A DNA stretch of 7,135 bases from Candidatus Bipolaricaulis sp. (GCA_020062805.1 JAGUVP010000259.1:1-7135); one strand, 5' to 3'. Shown: positions 1 to 6,245, counted from the first letter of the stretch. The notes: generated from the sequence alone by a model not told the origin. Made by a program: numbers and translations.

Positions 1-408
1 GAGGCGGAGCGCGCCTCTCTTCTCGCCCTCATCGGTCGCCTACCCGGGGGCGACGCCGTGTGCCACGGCGACTTCCACCCCGGGAACGTCTACCTCACCG
101 AGCGTGGGCCGATGGTCCTCGACTGGATGGACGCTGCGCGGGGGAACCCCCTCGCCGACGTCGCGCGGACCACGGTTCTCTTCCGGGCGGCGGAGATGCC
201 ACGGGACATGCCGGGCCGTCGGGTGGTCGAGTTCATCCGGCGCGCCTTCCACCGCGCCTACCTGCGCCGCTACCTCGCCGCGACGCCCTGTGATCGCGGG
301 GAACTCGATGCCTGGATGGCCGTGGTCGCCGGCGCCCGCCTCGCCGAACGCATCCCCGGCGAGGAGAAAGGACTGCTGGCCCTTGCCCGAAGCAGCCTCC
401 GCGGCTGA
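1..408 (+). CDS. Aminoglycoside phosphotransferase (APH)-type kinase, C-terminal part
   Basis: This is the C-terminal 135 residues of a gene that enters from the left edge; the frame is open from base 1 and ends at TGA 406-408. The catalytic loop of the APH/choline-kinase fold is visible as CHGDFHPGNV at visible residues 21-30, with the catalytic Asp (24) and the metal-binding Asn (29). It is followed by VLDWMDAARGNPLADVART from residue 39, whose Asp41 is the DFG-equivalent magnesium ligand. The helical tail after it is typical of the C-lobe. Family members phosphorylate small-molecule hydroxyl groups (aminoglycosides, homoserine, sugars, choline) with ATP or GTP. The substrate cannot be read from this fragment, and many chromosomal members are not resistance genes. 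The P-loop lobe lies outside the window. It converges on the nitroreductase gene, leaving 174 bp that contain a 6-bp hairpin at 437-452 without a T-run. Confidence 0.88.
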   Translation, partial: EAERASLLALIGRLPGGDAVCHGDFHPGNVYLTERGPMVLDWMDAARGNPLADVARTTVLFRAAEMPRDMPGRRVVEFIRRAFHRAYLRRYLAATPCDRGELDAWMAVVAGARLAERIPGEEKGLLALARSSLRG

Positions 409-582
409 CGGGTTGCAGTGCTTACGGGAAGGCTCACCTGGGGCTGCCCAGGCGTATGCACGGAATATAGCCTGACCATCTCCGGTCCCCCGACGCCGAA
501 GACAGTGGCTCACACGTTAGCGCAGCGCACGCCGAAGAACTCCTGATGGTGCCCACAGAGTCTCGCGTGTGCACGCTGAGCG

Positions 583-1353
583 CTAGCCCCCTCCGTCCGT
601 CAGGTCGAACCCGCACGCCCGCAGCTGAGCGAGGACGGCCTCCGGGTCGCTCAGCCACTGCCCCCACTTCCGCCCCATGTGTTCGGTCCAGCCGTAGGTG
701 GCGAAGGTGTGGGCTTCCTTCCTCTCCCCCTCCAGCTTCACCATGTACCCCGCCTTGCGGTAGTAATCCTGGGCGAGATAGCCCTGATCCATCGTCGCCA
801 TCGCCTCCGCCAGCGCCTCCCCGTCGTCCTCGGGGTACCGTCCCTCGTACAGGGCGAACGGGAGCGGATAGCGGGGTCGCGGGGGTGAATCCTCGGCCGG
901 GTAGCCCATGGTGAGCTGCACCAGGGGGAACACCCGGTCCGGAAGGCCGTACTCCGTCTTGAGATCCGCGGCTCGGAACGGGGCCATCCCTAAGAAGCAG
1001 CTCCCCAGCCCGAGCGCCTCCGCGGCGATCACCATGTTCTCCGCCATGTACGCCGCGTCCTGGATCCCGAACAGGAGGATCGCCAGATCGCATGTCTTCC
1101 TCGTCCACCCCCGGGCGGCGAGGACCCTCTCCAAGCGGTGTACGTCGACGAGCACGGTAAACAGGAGAGGCGCCCTAAAGGGGTGTTTCTCCCCGTCACG
1201 GGACAGCAGCATGCTTCCCATCTGAGCGGCGAACGGGGCCTGCTGCCCAGCGCGCACCACGGCCTCGACCACCTCGGCGGGCGGCATCTCCGGCTTGTAC
1301 CGGCGGACGGACTTCCGATCCAGAAGTGCTCTCAGTATCGGGTTCTCTTCCAC
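583..1353 (-). CDS. Nitroreductase-family NAD(P)H:FMN oxidoreductase
   Basis: The product is 256 residues and should be a cytosolic FMN-dependent oxidoreductase that uses NAD(P)H to reduce nitro, quinone or flavin-type substrates. The N-terminal FMN-phosphate motif RKSVRRY lies at residues 13-19 (family pattern RxSxRxF/Y). A second FMN-contacting segment, AGQQAPFAAQ, is at 35-44. The central helix and glycine segment DAAYMAENMVIAAEALGLGS is at 99-118. MGYPAEDSPPRPRYPL at 149-164 resembles the GYP...PRxP segment of NfsA/FRP-like enzymes. A basic and aromatic C-terminal extension (about 176-256) follows, as in larger nitroreductases. The GTG at 1353 is chosen because AAGGAG lies six bases before it; the frame stays open to an ATG at 1494, but that start has no ribosome binding site and would add 47 non-homologous-looking residues. 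It appears monocistronic. The physiological substrate is unknown. Confidence 0.9.
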   Translation of the reverse strand: MEENPILRALLDRKSVRRYKPEMPPAEVVEAVVRAGQQAPFAAQMGSMLLSRDGEKHPFRAPLLFTVLVDVHRLERVLAARGWTRKTCDLAILLFGIQDAAYMAENMVIAAEALGLGSCFLGMAPFRAADLKTEYGLPDRVFPLVQLTMGYPAEDSPPRPRYPLPFALYEGRYPEDDGEALAEAMATMDQGYLAQDYYRKAGYMVKLEGERKEAHTFATYGWTEHMGRKWGQWLSDPEAVLAQLRACGFDLTDGGG

Positions 1354-1744
1354 GGCAATCTCCTTCCATAAGGCGAGTTGAGGCTCGAAACACAGCCGAA
1401 GGGCCATTGTGCGGATCGAGGCGTCATCGTTCAACAGATGCGCCTTGCATCGCCCGGCGTTCTGGAGTCCTCCCGCGATCTCGCAAGCTATCACCCTGTT
1501 AGCGAACCGCTTTCACCCCAGAGGAAAACCGCAACAGAGCCAAGCTAGGTGGCTAACTCAGCCACAATGCTTCATCGGTTCCCAAGAGGAATCCTACCGA
1601 AGTCAGCCCCTGCCTGATCCGCTATGCGAAAGAGGACTCAAGCGTTGCGGATAGGTCCGGCCTTCCCACCCATACCGCCTGCCGTGGTCAAGCCAGTTGG
1701 GTACAACATCTCAGAATGCAGCCGTCTGGTCGCCCTTGCATACT
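1354..1744. other. 391-bp intergenic stretch without a convincing gene
   Basis: Open frames here have no ribosome binding site and no recognisable protein features; the minus-strand frame is only an upstream extension of the nitroreductase frame. One clear small hairpin is present: GTGGCT (1549-1554), a 5-nt loop, AGCCAC (1560-1565). It has no T-run on either side, so I do not call it an intrinsic terminator. The stretch is less GC-rich than the flanking 0.6-1.35 kb region, like the membrane-protein gene that follows. It must contain the promoter for the nitroreductase gene, but I cannot place -35 and -10 boxes with confidence. Confidence 0.5.
1360..1365 (-). promoter_or_regulatory. Ribosome binding site that fixes the nitroreductase GTG start
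   Basis: On the minus strand AAGGAG is followed by ATTGCC and then the GTG at 1353. The six-base spacing is close to ideal. No comparable site precedes the upstream in-frame ATG codons at 1407 and 1494. Confidence 0.75.
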
Positions 1745-2500
1745 CTATCTTCTTGGCTTGGCTGACTTGCTTCTGGGAAGGTATCCCCCACCTGCAAGAC
1801 TGGCAAAGCCAAGTAACAGGGCGCCCACAATGGCGAGGTACATCCCGGGCAGCACGCCCGTCCGCAGGGCCCAGGACAGCACGCCTGCTTCAGACTTGCA
1901 GAGCTCCCAAAGGTTGAATCCAACCAGACAGAGGGTCACCCCCGCTGCCAAAGCACCTACAGCCTGGCGCATGCGCAAGGGGCCCACAAACAAAGCGAGT
2001 GTGGCGAGAAGCACAACCAGCCAAATCACCAGAGGATCGCGGTTCAACGCCCACACGCGCTGCATTGATAGCGTGATGATGAGAAGTATCACATACGAAA
2101 TGATGATCGCGACGGGCATGAGCCGCGAAAAGTCAAGAATTGCCTTCACTCCAGATCGCTTGGCCGTTCTAGGCCATGCAGAGCGCAGGACCTGCCAATG
2201 GACAGCGATCAGGTAGACGGACACGACTATGCATGCCGCAATGGTGAAGTTGATCAGGGTGAACCAAGCGTGGGCTTGAGCGACCTCCCCAGATGGGAGA
2301 AACGGCGTCTCGCGCGGCCACTCAGGCAAAGTGCCAAACAAGACGAACCCCACTCCCGTTAGGCACCACAGAAAACGCTGGGGCCGCCACACGTTGTTGA
2401 CGACTGCCGACATGGCGTTCGACAGACCCACGATAGATGCCACAGCAAACGCGAACTGAACCAAAGACAGAGCCATATCAGCCGCCGTTACATCTGTCAT
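1745..2500 (-). CDS. Orphan polytopic membrane protein (about seven helices)
   Basis: This 251-residue protein is not one I can assign to a family. Hydrophobic segments suitable for membrane helices lie at about residues 9-34, 43-58, 78-100, 127-146, 157-174, 178-199 and 216-235, and the C-terminus is basic (RSKSAKPRR). A basic loop (about 105-119) lies between the third and fourth helices. No catalytic or transporter signature is evident. The ATG at 2500 is the first in frame. No Shine-Dalgarno site precedes it; a TATGGT hexamer lies 12 bases upstream, so a nearly leaderless transcript is conceivable. The gene is visibly less GC-rich than its neighbours and is flanked on both sides by long non-coding DNA, which suggests separate acquisition. 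That it is a real gene is supported by its length and by the coherent, evenly spaced hydrophobic segments. Confidence 0.75.
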   Translation of the reverse strand: MTDVTAADMALSLVQFAFAVASIVGLSNAMSAVVNNVWRPQRFLWCLTGVGFVLFGTLPEWPRETPFLPSGEVAQAHAWFTLINFTIAACIVVSVYLIAVHWQVLRSAWPRTAKRSGVKAILDFSRLMPVAIIISYVILLIITLSMQRVWALNRDPLVIWLVVLLATLALFVGPLRMRQAVGALAAGVTLCLVGFNLWELCKSEAGVLSWALRTGVLPGMYLAIVGALLLGFASLAGGGYLPRSKSAKPRR

Positions 2501-2968
2501 CGTGGCTACTCTACCATACTCTCAGGTGACAGAGCAAATCGAGCCTTCCTCGTCCCAAACATCCTTCCCCTCAGAGAGGCTAGAATCTGGACACGTTCAT
2601 AACTTAGAGGATAGTGCATCAAACGGTTGAGGGCAGGAGATTGCGCACTCTTCCCAGGGTACCAGCTCCTGGAGAGGGTCAGGCGGCGCGCATCCGCTTT
2701 ATGAACCCACTGCTTGCTTCGTCCCCGTGCAGCAGGCCTCCATTCGACAGGCATGCCTGGAAGTGTCAGCCCCGGGTGACGCCAGTCCGGGAAGCTGCTC
2801 CGCGGTGCATCCCCGCTCCCGGCGAGCGTGGCATAGGGACGGAACTCACTTCGCGGCAATGGGAGTCAGCGCCGCGGCTGCGCTTGTAGCTCATCTCTGG
2901 TGTTGGTACACTGCGGCCATCTTCAGGCGATCCGCGATCGCCAAGTCCCAGAAGGAGGTGCGAAGACG
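2501..2968. other. Long upstream intergenic region, probably non-coding
   Basis: This stretch lies between the divergent membrane-protein (-) and RIO kinase (+) units. A minus-strand frame of 117 codons (2506-2859) begins with TTG, has no ribosome binding site and reads as an R/S/P/W-rich sequence without domain character, so I do not call it a gene. A perfect 12-bp palindrome, CAGGCATGCCTG, is at 2748-2759. An imperfect hairpin lies around 2647-2679, with CCAGG pairing to CCTGG and CTCT pairing to AGAG beyond a small bulge. Promoters for both divergent genes should be here, but no convincing -35/-10 pair is visible. Confidence 0.45.
2926..2942. promoter_or_regulatory. Hyphenated palindrome upstream of the RIO leader
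   Basis: GGCGATC (2926-2932), the 3-nt spacer CGC, then GATCGCC (2936-2942) form a perfect 17-bp inverted repeat. It ends about ten bases before the AAGGAGGTG sequence of the mini-ORF. Its size and symmetry fit a dimeric repressor operator, or a short RNA hairpin next to the ribosome binding site. No T-run follows, so it is not an intrinsic terminator. Its role is inferred from position only. Confidence 0.35.
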
Positions 2969-3022
2969 ATGAGATATCCAAACGCGAACTGCGCCTTCGC
3001 CGCCTCCTGTCGAGCGCTCTAG
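2969..3022 (+). CDS. 17-codon mini-ORF (possible leader peptide) ahead of the RIO kinase
   Basis: AAGGAGG at 2952-2958 is a strong Shine-Dalgarno match and lies ten bases before the ATG at 2969, slightly longer than ideal. The frame encodes MRYPNANCAFAASCRAL and stops at TAG 3020-3022. It is in the same reading frame as the RIO kinase, and after the TAG that frame remains open to the end of the kinase at 3949. It could be a translated leader that affects expression of the kinase, the beginning of an older, longer gene cut by a nonsense mutation, or chance. The S/G/R-rich translation between the TAG and 3139 does not look like conserved protein, which argues against simple readthrough. Confidence 0.3.
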   Translation: MRYPNANCAFAASCRAL

Positions 3023-3129
3023 GACTTCTCCGGCTCAACTTCCAGCTCGCTCAGGACTCGATCACTCTCCCTTGCGTTCCCCGGGGGCGGCCGTTCCGGA
3101 ACCGGAACCCGTGCTGGGTCAAACGCGAG

Positions 3130-3134
3130 GGAGG
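3130..3134 (+). promoter_or_regulatory. Ribosome binding site supporting an ATT start for the RIO kinase
   Basis: GGAGG lies within AGGGAGGAAGCC and is followed, after the 5-nt spacer AAGCC, by ATT at 3140. It is the only strong Shine-Dalgarno match in the right position for the RIO frame between the TAG at 3020 and the kinase domain. The GTG at 3266 has no such site within the usual distance. Confidence 0.5.
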
Positions 3135-3139
3135 AAGCC

Positions 3140-3949
3140 ATTACCAAGAGAGCTGCAAAGAAACAATGGGATGAGACGGACTTCGGGGACGCTCCTGAGG
3201 GGGCTTCAGGGAGCTCCCCTGATCCCCTCCAGGCATTCGCCGATGAGGGCTACATCACGGACGTCGTGTATCGGGTCAAGAGCGGAAAGGAGGCAACGGT
3301 CTACTGCTGTCGCGCTCTCCCAGCGATGGGCGGAGGGCTGCTGGCGGCGAAGATCTACTCCCTACAGATCCCGGCACACTACCGGACGCGCAACCTCTAT
3401 GCAGACGGGCGTCGCCGCATGTACAGGCCGGATCCACGCGCGGAGCGCGCGATCAAGGCGAAGGGGCGTTTCGGCCGCCAGCTCGTCTTCAGCGACTGGG
3501 TCGGTCAGGAGTACGCGAACCTCAAAGTGCTCCACCATGCAGGAGCCGACGTTCCTCGACCTCTCCACCACTGCAGTGGGGGCATCCTGATGGACTACAT
3601 CGGCGACGCAACGCGCCCGGCGCCGATGCTCGTCGGGACGGAGCCGACACCTGCGGAGGCGCGGCGGCTGTTCGACCAGGCGATGCGGAACATAGCCCTG
3701 TTCTTGGCGAAGGACCGTGTTCACGGCGACCTGTCGCCGTACAACATGCTTCTGTGGCGGGATCGTCTGGTGATCATCGACCTGCCGCAGATGGTGCATG
3801 CACGGTGGAACGACGAGGCGCTGAGCGTCCTGCGGAGGGACATCGAGAACGTCGTCAAGTTCTTCGGACGGTACGGGGTGAAGGCCTCGGCGACCGATCT
3901 CGCACTCGACCTCTGGTCGAGATACCGGAGGGCGGAGCTGACGGCGTAG
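3140..3949 (+). CDS. RIO-family atypical serine/threonine protein kinase, probable ATT start
   Basis: The product (269 residues from the ATT) carries the RIO signatures: the ATP-binding loop SGKEATVY at 48-55, the Lys in AAKIY (71), hinge LMDYIGD about 151-157, catalytic loop HGDLSPYN at 195-202 (Asp197, Asn202) and metal-binding IIDLPQ at 212-217 (Asp214). RIO1 and RIO2 act in ribosome maturation in archaea and eukaryotes; bacterial members are poorly characterised and their substrates are unknown. Start choice: the segment DPLQAFADEGYITDV just before the GTG at 3266 matches the conserved N-terminal lead-in of bacterial RIO proteins, so the protein should begin upstream. No ATG, GTG, TTG or CTG is in frame back to the TAG at 3020. 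ATT at 3140, after GGAGG, gives the basic start ITKRAAKKQWDETDF. Alternatives are the GTG at 3266 (truncated) or a sequencing error. Confidence 0.88.
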   Translation: MTKRAAKKQWDETDFGDAPEGASGSSPDPLQAFADEGYITDVVYRVKSGKEATVYCCRALPAMGGGLLAAKIYSLQIPAHYRTRNLYADGRRRMYRPDPRAERAIKAKGRFGRQLVFSDWVGQEYANLKVLHHAGADVPRPLHHCSGGILMDYIGDATRPAPMLVGTEPTPAEARRLFDQAMRNIALFLAKDRVHGDLSPYNMLLWRDRLVIIDLPQMVHARWNDEALSVLRRDIENVVKFFGRYGVKASATDLALDLWSRYRRAELTA

Positions 3950-4043
3950 AAGCGGCTTCTCTATGTCATAGCCACCCCGCCGCGTCAGTGCTACCGAGTC
4001 CGCACCCGCTGAGGCGTCCGTTCGCGCACCCACCACCGGAACG

Positions 4044-4059
4044 AAAACCCTCTCGGGCT
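4044..4059 (-). terminator. Weak candidate terminator for the exported-protein gene
   Basis: On the minus strand, AGCCC, the loop GAGA and GGGTT form a 5-bp stem (one G-T pair) that runs directly into TTTTC, about 40 bases after the TGA of the exported-protein gene. The stem is short and partly uses the T-run itself, so this is a weak call. No better terminator is visible in the 150 bp between the converging genes. Confidence 0.2.
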
Positions 4060-4099
4060 CAGGTCGTCCGTCCTCCGTATCCTCAAACGTTCCCCGTTC

Positions 4100-4960
4100 T
4101 CAGGGGATGATGATGACCGGGGGACCAGGCTCCGGCTCGGGTGCCGGTGTCTCCCACCGTCCGATCTCCACCCACTTTCCGGTCGTGTCGCAGTGGTACG
4201 TGATGTGCAACCAATCCATCGGCTCGACGTGGACGTAGCTGCAGGGGATGCACGGGGACGACGTGTGCGTTACGACCTGGATCACGACCGTCCCTCGGTT
4301 GTCCCACTTCTCTCCATCGCTATGGTAGAACGTGTAGCTCATCCTCCCGGCCTCAACCGAGGTCACAACGATCCACGTGCACAGCTTGTCCGCCTTCTCG
4401 GGAGGAGAGGCGTGCTTCGTTGCCCAACGGGCGGACAGCACCCAACTGCCCCACGTGCCTCCGTCGCAGTACCGATACCGGAAGGCGACGCGGTCCTCCT
4501 CGTCCTTGGTCAGCTGAAACTCGTAAGCACCCGTGGCGCAGGCCGGCGACGGCGCGAGAGCCACGGATCCGATCTCCAGCACGAGCCGCGGCCCCGTGAC
4601 GATCGTGAAGCCGGCGATCCGCGCCGGGTCGTATCCAGTGACGACGAGCCAGAGCGCTGCGACGTTTCCGATCCCGAGGATCTGCGGGATGCCAGCCCGG
4701 GGTTCGAGGACGACCGTAACCTCGAATCCCACCAACGGATCCCCTCGCGGCCCGCCAAGCTGTCCCCTTACGCCCAAAGGAAACGGGTCCACGAGTTCCG
4801 CGAAGAACCACCCCTGCGAGTCCGTCACCGCTTGCGCCGACGGTCCGAGATCCACAAGGGGACCTCCGCGTCCTTCCCCGGCCTCTTGTGCCCAGGCCGC
4901 CAGACCCAGCGCCAAGCACAACGCCAGGCATACCACACCCCAACTCCACTTCCCTCTCAT
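4100..4960 (-). CDS. Exported cysteine-rich protein with a degenerate three-fold repeat
   Basis: This 286-residue protein has a clear Sec signal peptide: basic MRGK, a hydrophobic core of about residues 8-21, and a signal peptidase I site AWA/Q near residue 24. I do not recognise the family. The mature N-terminal half (about 35-135) is rich in V, L and G and looks like a beta domain. The second half has six cysteines (141, 165, 194, 237, 240, 257), enough for three disulfides, and three related segments: RYRYCDGGTWGSW (161-173), YTFYHSDGEKWDN (209-221) and ITYHCDTTGKWVE (253-265). The tail PAPEPEPGPPVIIIP is proline-rich. The ATG at 4960 is chosen because GGAGG precedes it by eight bases plus the T of GGTG; the GTG at 4969 overlaps that site. 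It should act outside the cytoplasm; binding of a carbohydrate or surface ligand is only a guess. Confidence 0.8.
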   Translation of the reverse strand: MRGKWSWGVVCLALCLALGLAAWAQEAGEGRGGPLVDLGPSAQAVTDSQGWFFAELVDPFPLGVRGQLGGPRGDPLVGFEVTVVLEPRAGIPQILGIGNVAALWLVVTGYDPARIAGFTIVTGPRLVLEIGSVALAPSPACATGAYEFQLTKDEEDRVAFRYRYCDGGTWGSWVLSARWATKHASPPEKADKLCTWIVVTSVEAGRMSYTFYHSDGEKWDNRGTVVIQVVTHTSSPCIPCSYVHVEPMDWLHITYHCDTTGKWVEIGRWETPAPEPEPGPPVIIIP

Positions 4961-5385
4961 GCCGCTCACCTCCTGGATTCAATCCAGCTCCACCTTCGAA
5001 CGACCTTCCTTGCTGGACACCGTCCCTTTCCTGACGTGATCCCATCACCCGTGGGACCGGGATCGACGCACCTCGCGATTCCTCAGATCCGCCTGATCTC
5101 ACCCCCTTATCCCGCGCGCTGTGGTGCGCGCCGGGGATGGAGGATGGGCAGTAGACAGAGCGTTGTGTTCGGGGTAGCGAGGGAGGCGAAGTGGAGCAGC
5201 ACAAGCAGAGCGATGTTAAGCACGCACGCGAACGGCGCTAGTGCCAGCAGTGTACACCTCACGCCGATAGGGGGCGTGTAGATCGCCATTCAGGCGCAGT
5301 TTACGGTGGACTTGACAGACCTGAGCGACAGGCACCCCCCCGGACGGGGTAAGCTTGGGTATCTCGGCATCATGAGGAGGGCGCG
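4961..5385. other. Divergent intergenic region between exported protein and SagB-like gene
   Basis: The 425 bp must carry the promoters for both divergent genes. Visible structure: a hairpin with GCGCGC arms around the loop TGTGGT (about 5114-5131), a small inverted repeat AGATC-CGCCT-GATCT at 5085-5099, and a run of seven C at 5335-5341. A consensus -35 hexamer TTGACA is at 5312-5317, but the position 17 bases on is the C-run, so it has no matching -10 box and I do not call a promoter. A small possible gene (5107-5289, minus) lies inside. Confidence 0.4.
5107..5289 (-). CDS. Possible 60-residue small membrane protein
   Basis: The frame begins at ATG 5289, directly after an in-frame TGA, and ends at TAA 5107-5109. 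The translation has one long hydrophobic stretch (about residues 13-37, TLLALAPFACVLNIALLVLLHF) that could span the membrane, and a basic end (HPRRAPQRAG). Third codon positions are mostly G or C, as expected in this genome. No Shine-Dalgarno site precedes it, and it matches no family I know. It points the same way as the exported-protein gene, 146 bp upstream of that start, so co-transcription is possible. Its C-terminal codons overlap the GCGCGC hairpin. It may well be a chance frame. Confidence 0.28.
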   Translation of the reverse strand: MAIYTPPIGVRCTLLALAPFACVLNIALLVLLHFASLATPNTTLCLLPILHPRRAPQRAG

Positions 5386-6138
5386 ATGGAGTCCATTGAA
5401 ACCGGTCGGCGACTCTTGAAGGCCACGTCCTGGGCGCGGGCCCAGGAGATCGAGACGGATCAGAAGAAGGGGCTCCCCCACCCACCGCTGCAGAAACCCG
5501 CGCCGGAGGGTGTGTCCCTGGTGAAGCTGCCCGACCCGAAGACCCTCCAGGTGAACCCGGTCTCGGTGTTCGACGCCATCGCCTCCCGCCGCAGCCACCG
5601 CCGGTTCACCGGCGATCCGTTGAGCCTGGAGGAGTTCACGTTCCTCCTGTGGGCTACGCAGGGCGTGCAGCGCGTGGTCCGCGATGGGGTGGCCAGCTTG
5701 CGCACCGTGCCCTCGGGCGGGGCCCGGCACCCGTTCGAAACGTACCTGGTGGTGAACCGGGTCACGGGCCTCGAACCCGGCTTGTACCGCTATCTTCCCC
5801 TGGACCACGCGCTCGTCCTGCTGCGAACGGACTCAGAGTTCCCGTCCAAGGTTACCGAGGGGTGCTTGGGCCAGGAGTTCGTCGGCCAGGCGGCGGCCGT
5901 GTTCGCGTGGACGGTCATCCCGTACCGCACGGAGTGGCGGTACAGCACCTTCTCTCACAAGGTGATCGCCATCGACGCCGGGCACATGTGCCAGAACCTG
6001 TACCTCGCCTGCGAAGCAATCGGTGCCGGGACGTGCGGAATCGGCGCCTACCACCAGGAGAAGATGGACGCCCTTCTCGGGTTGGATGCGGAGGACGAGT
6101 TCACGATCTACCTCGCCCCGGTGGGCAAGGTGAAGTAG
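5386..6138 (+). CDS. SagB/ThcOx-type dehydrogenase (nitroreductase fold)
   Basis: The product has 250 residues. SagB/ThcOx enzymes are FMN-dependent; in azol(in)e-peptide pathways they oxidise azolines to azoles, but many stand-alone members have unknown substrates. Motifs: the N-terminal lead LPDP (48-51) and the FMN-binding SRRSHRRF (67-74); LSLEEFTFLLWATQGVQR (79-96), characteristic of this branch; the S-G-G-A-R-H-P-FETY segment (110-120), a SagB hallmark; YRY (134-136); HMCQNLYLACEAIGAGTCGIGAY (200-222); and the final APVGK (244-248). The length and motif order match a complete stand-alone protein. GAGGAGG precedes the ATG by five bases, so the start is firm. No YcaO cyclodehydratase, E1-like partner, precursor peptide or transporter lies nearby in this window, so peptide modification is not supported here; a general oxidoreductase role is more likely. 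Confidence 0.9.
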   Translation: MESIETGRRLLKATSWARAQEIETDQKKGLPHPPLQKPAPEGVSLVKLPDPKTLQVNPVSVFDAIASRRSHRRFTGDPLSLEEFTFLLWATQGVQRVVRDGVASLRTVPSGGARHPFETYLVVNRVTGLEPGLYRYLPLDHALVLLRTDSEFPSKVTEGCLGQEFVGQAAAVFAWTVIPYRTEWRYSTFSHKVIAIDAGHMCQNLYLACEAIGAGTCGIGAYHQEKMDALLGLDAEDEFTIYLAPVGKVK

Positions 6139-6161
6139 GGCCGCCGATCGCACCACACTGC

Positions 6162-6186
6162 CGTCGGGCATGAAGCCCGACGCTAC
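6162..6186 (-). repeat. REP element 1 (GTAG head plus 8-bp stem)
   Basis: On the minus strand GTAG (6186-6183) is followed directly by CGTCGGGC, a 5-nt loop and GCCCGACG, a perfect 8-bp stem. A GTAG tetranucleotide before an imperfect or perfect palindrome is the hallmark of REP sequences linked to RAYT (TnpA-REP) transposases. It lies 23 bp after the stop of the SagB-like gene. Confidence 0.7.
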
Positions 6187-6201
6187 CTGGGCGGGAAGGC
6201 C

Positions 6202-6226
6202 CGTCGGGGACAAGCCCCGACGCTAC
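6202..6226 (-). repeat. REP element 2 (GTAG head plus 8-bp stem)
   Basis: It has the same orientation and architecture as element 1, forty bases further on: CTAC at 6223-6226 (GTAG on the minus strand), with the stem CGTCGGGG (6202-6209) and CCCCGACG (6215-6222) around a 5-nt loop. One stem pair differs from element 1 and is compensated on both arms, which indicates that pairing has been kept. Confidence 0.7.
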
Positions 6227-6245
6227 AACCGAGCACGACGACTGT

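Noticed and set aside
437..452. CCTGGG-GCTG-CCCAGG hairpin after the APH-type kinase gene as an intrinsic terminator
   Set aside because: The 6-bp stem is real but no T-run follows on either strand, so intrinsic termination is not supported.
1354..1494. Longer nitroreductase starting at the ATG at 1494 or 1407
   Set aside because: Neither ATG has a ribosome binding site, and the GTG at 1353 has AAGGAG at ideal spacing directly before the typical N-terminus of the family.
2506..2859. 117-codon minus-strand open frame just upstream of the membrane protein
   Set aside because: It begins with TTG, lacks a ribosome binding site, and its translation is R/S/P/W-rich with no domain, membrane or signal features; its end falls 5 bp before the next start, which is suggestive but not enough.
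3023..3139. TAG readthrough producing one long RIO protein from the ATG at 2969
   Set aside because: The intervening translation is low-complexity S/G/R-rich and has no resemblance to a RIO N-terminal domain; an ATT start explains the gene more simply.
4961..4969. GTG at 4969 as start of the exported protein
   Set aside because: It overlaps the Shine-Dalgarno sequence itself; the ATG at 4960 has proper spacing and gives a normal signal peptide.
5312..5340. TTGACA promoter for the SagB-like gene
   Set aside because: The -35 hexamer is perfect, but at the proper spacing the sequence is a run of C and no -10 element is present.
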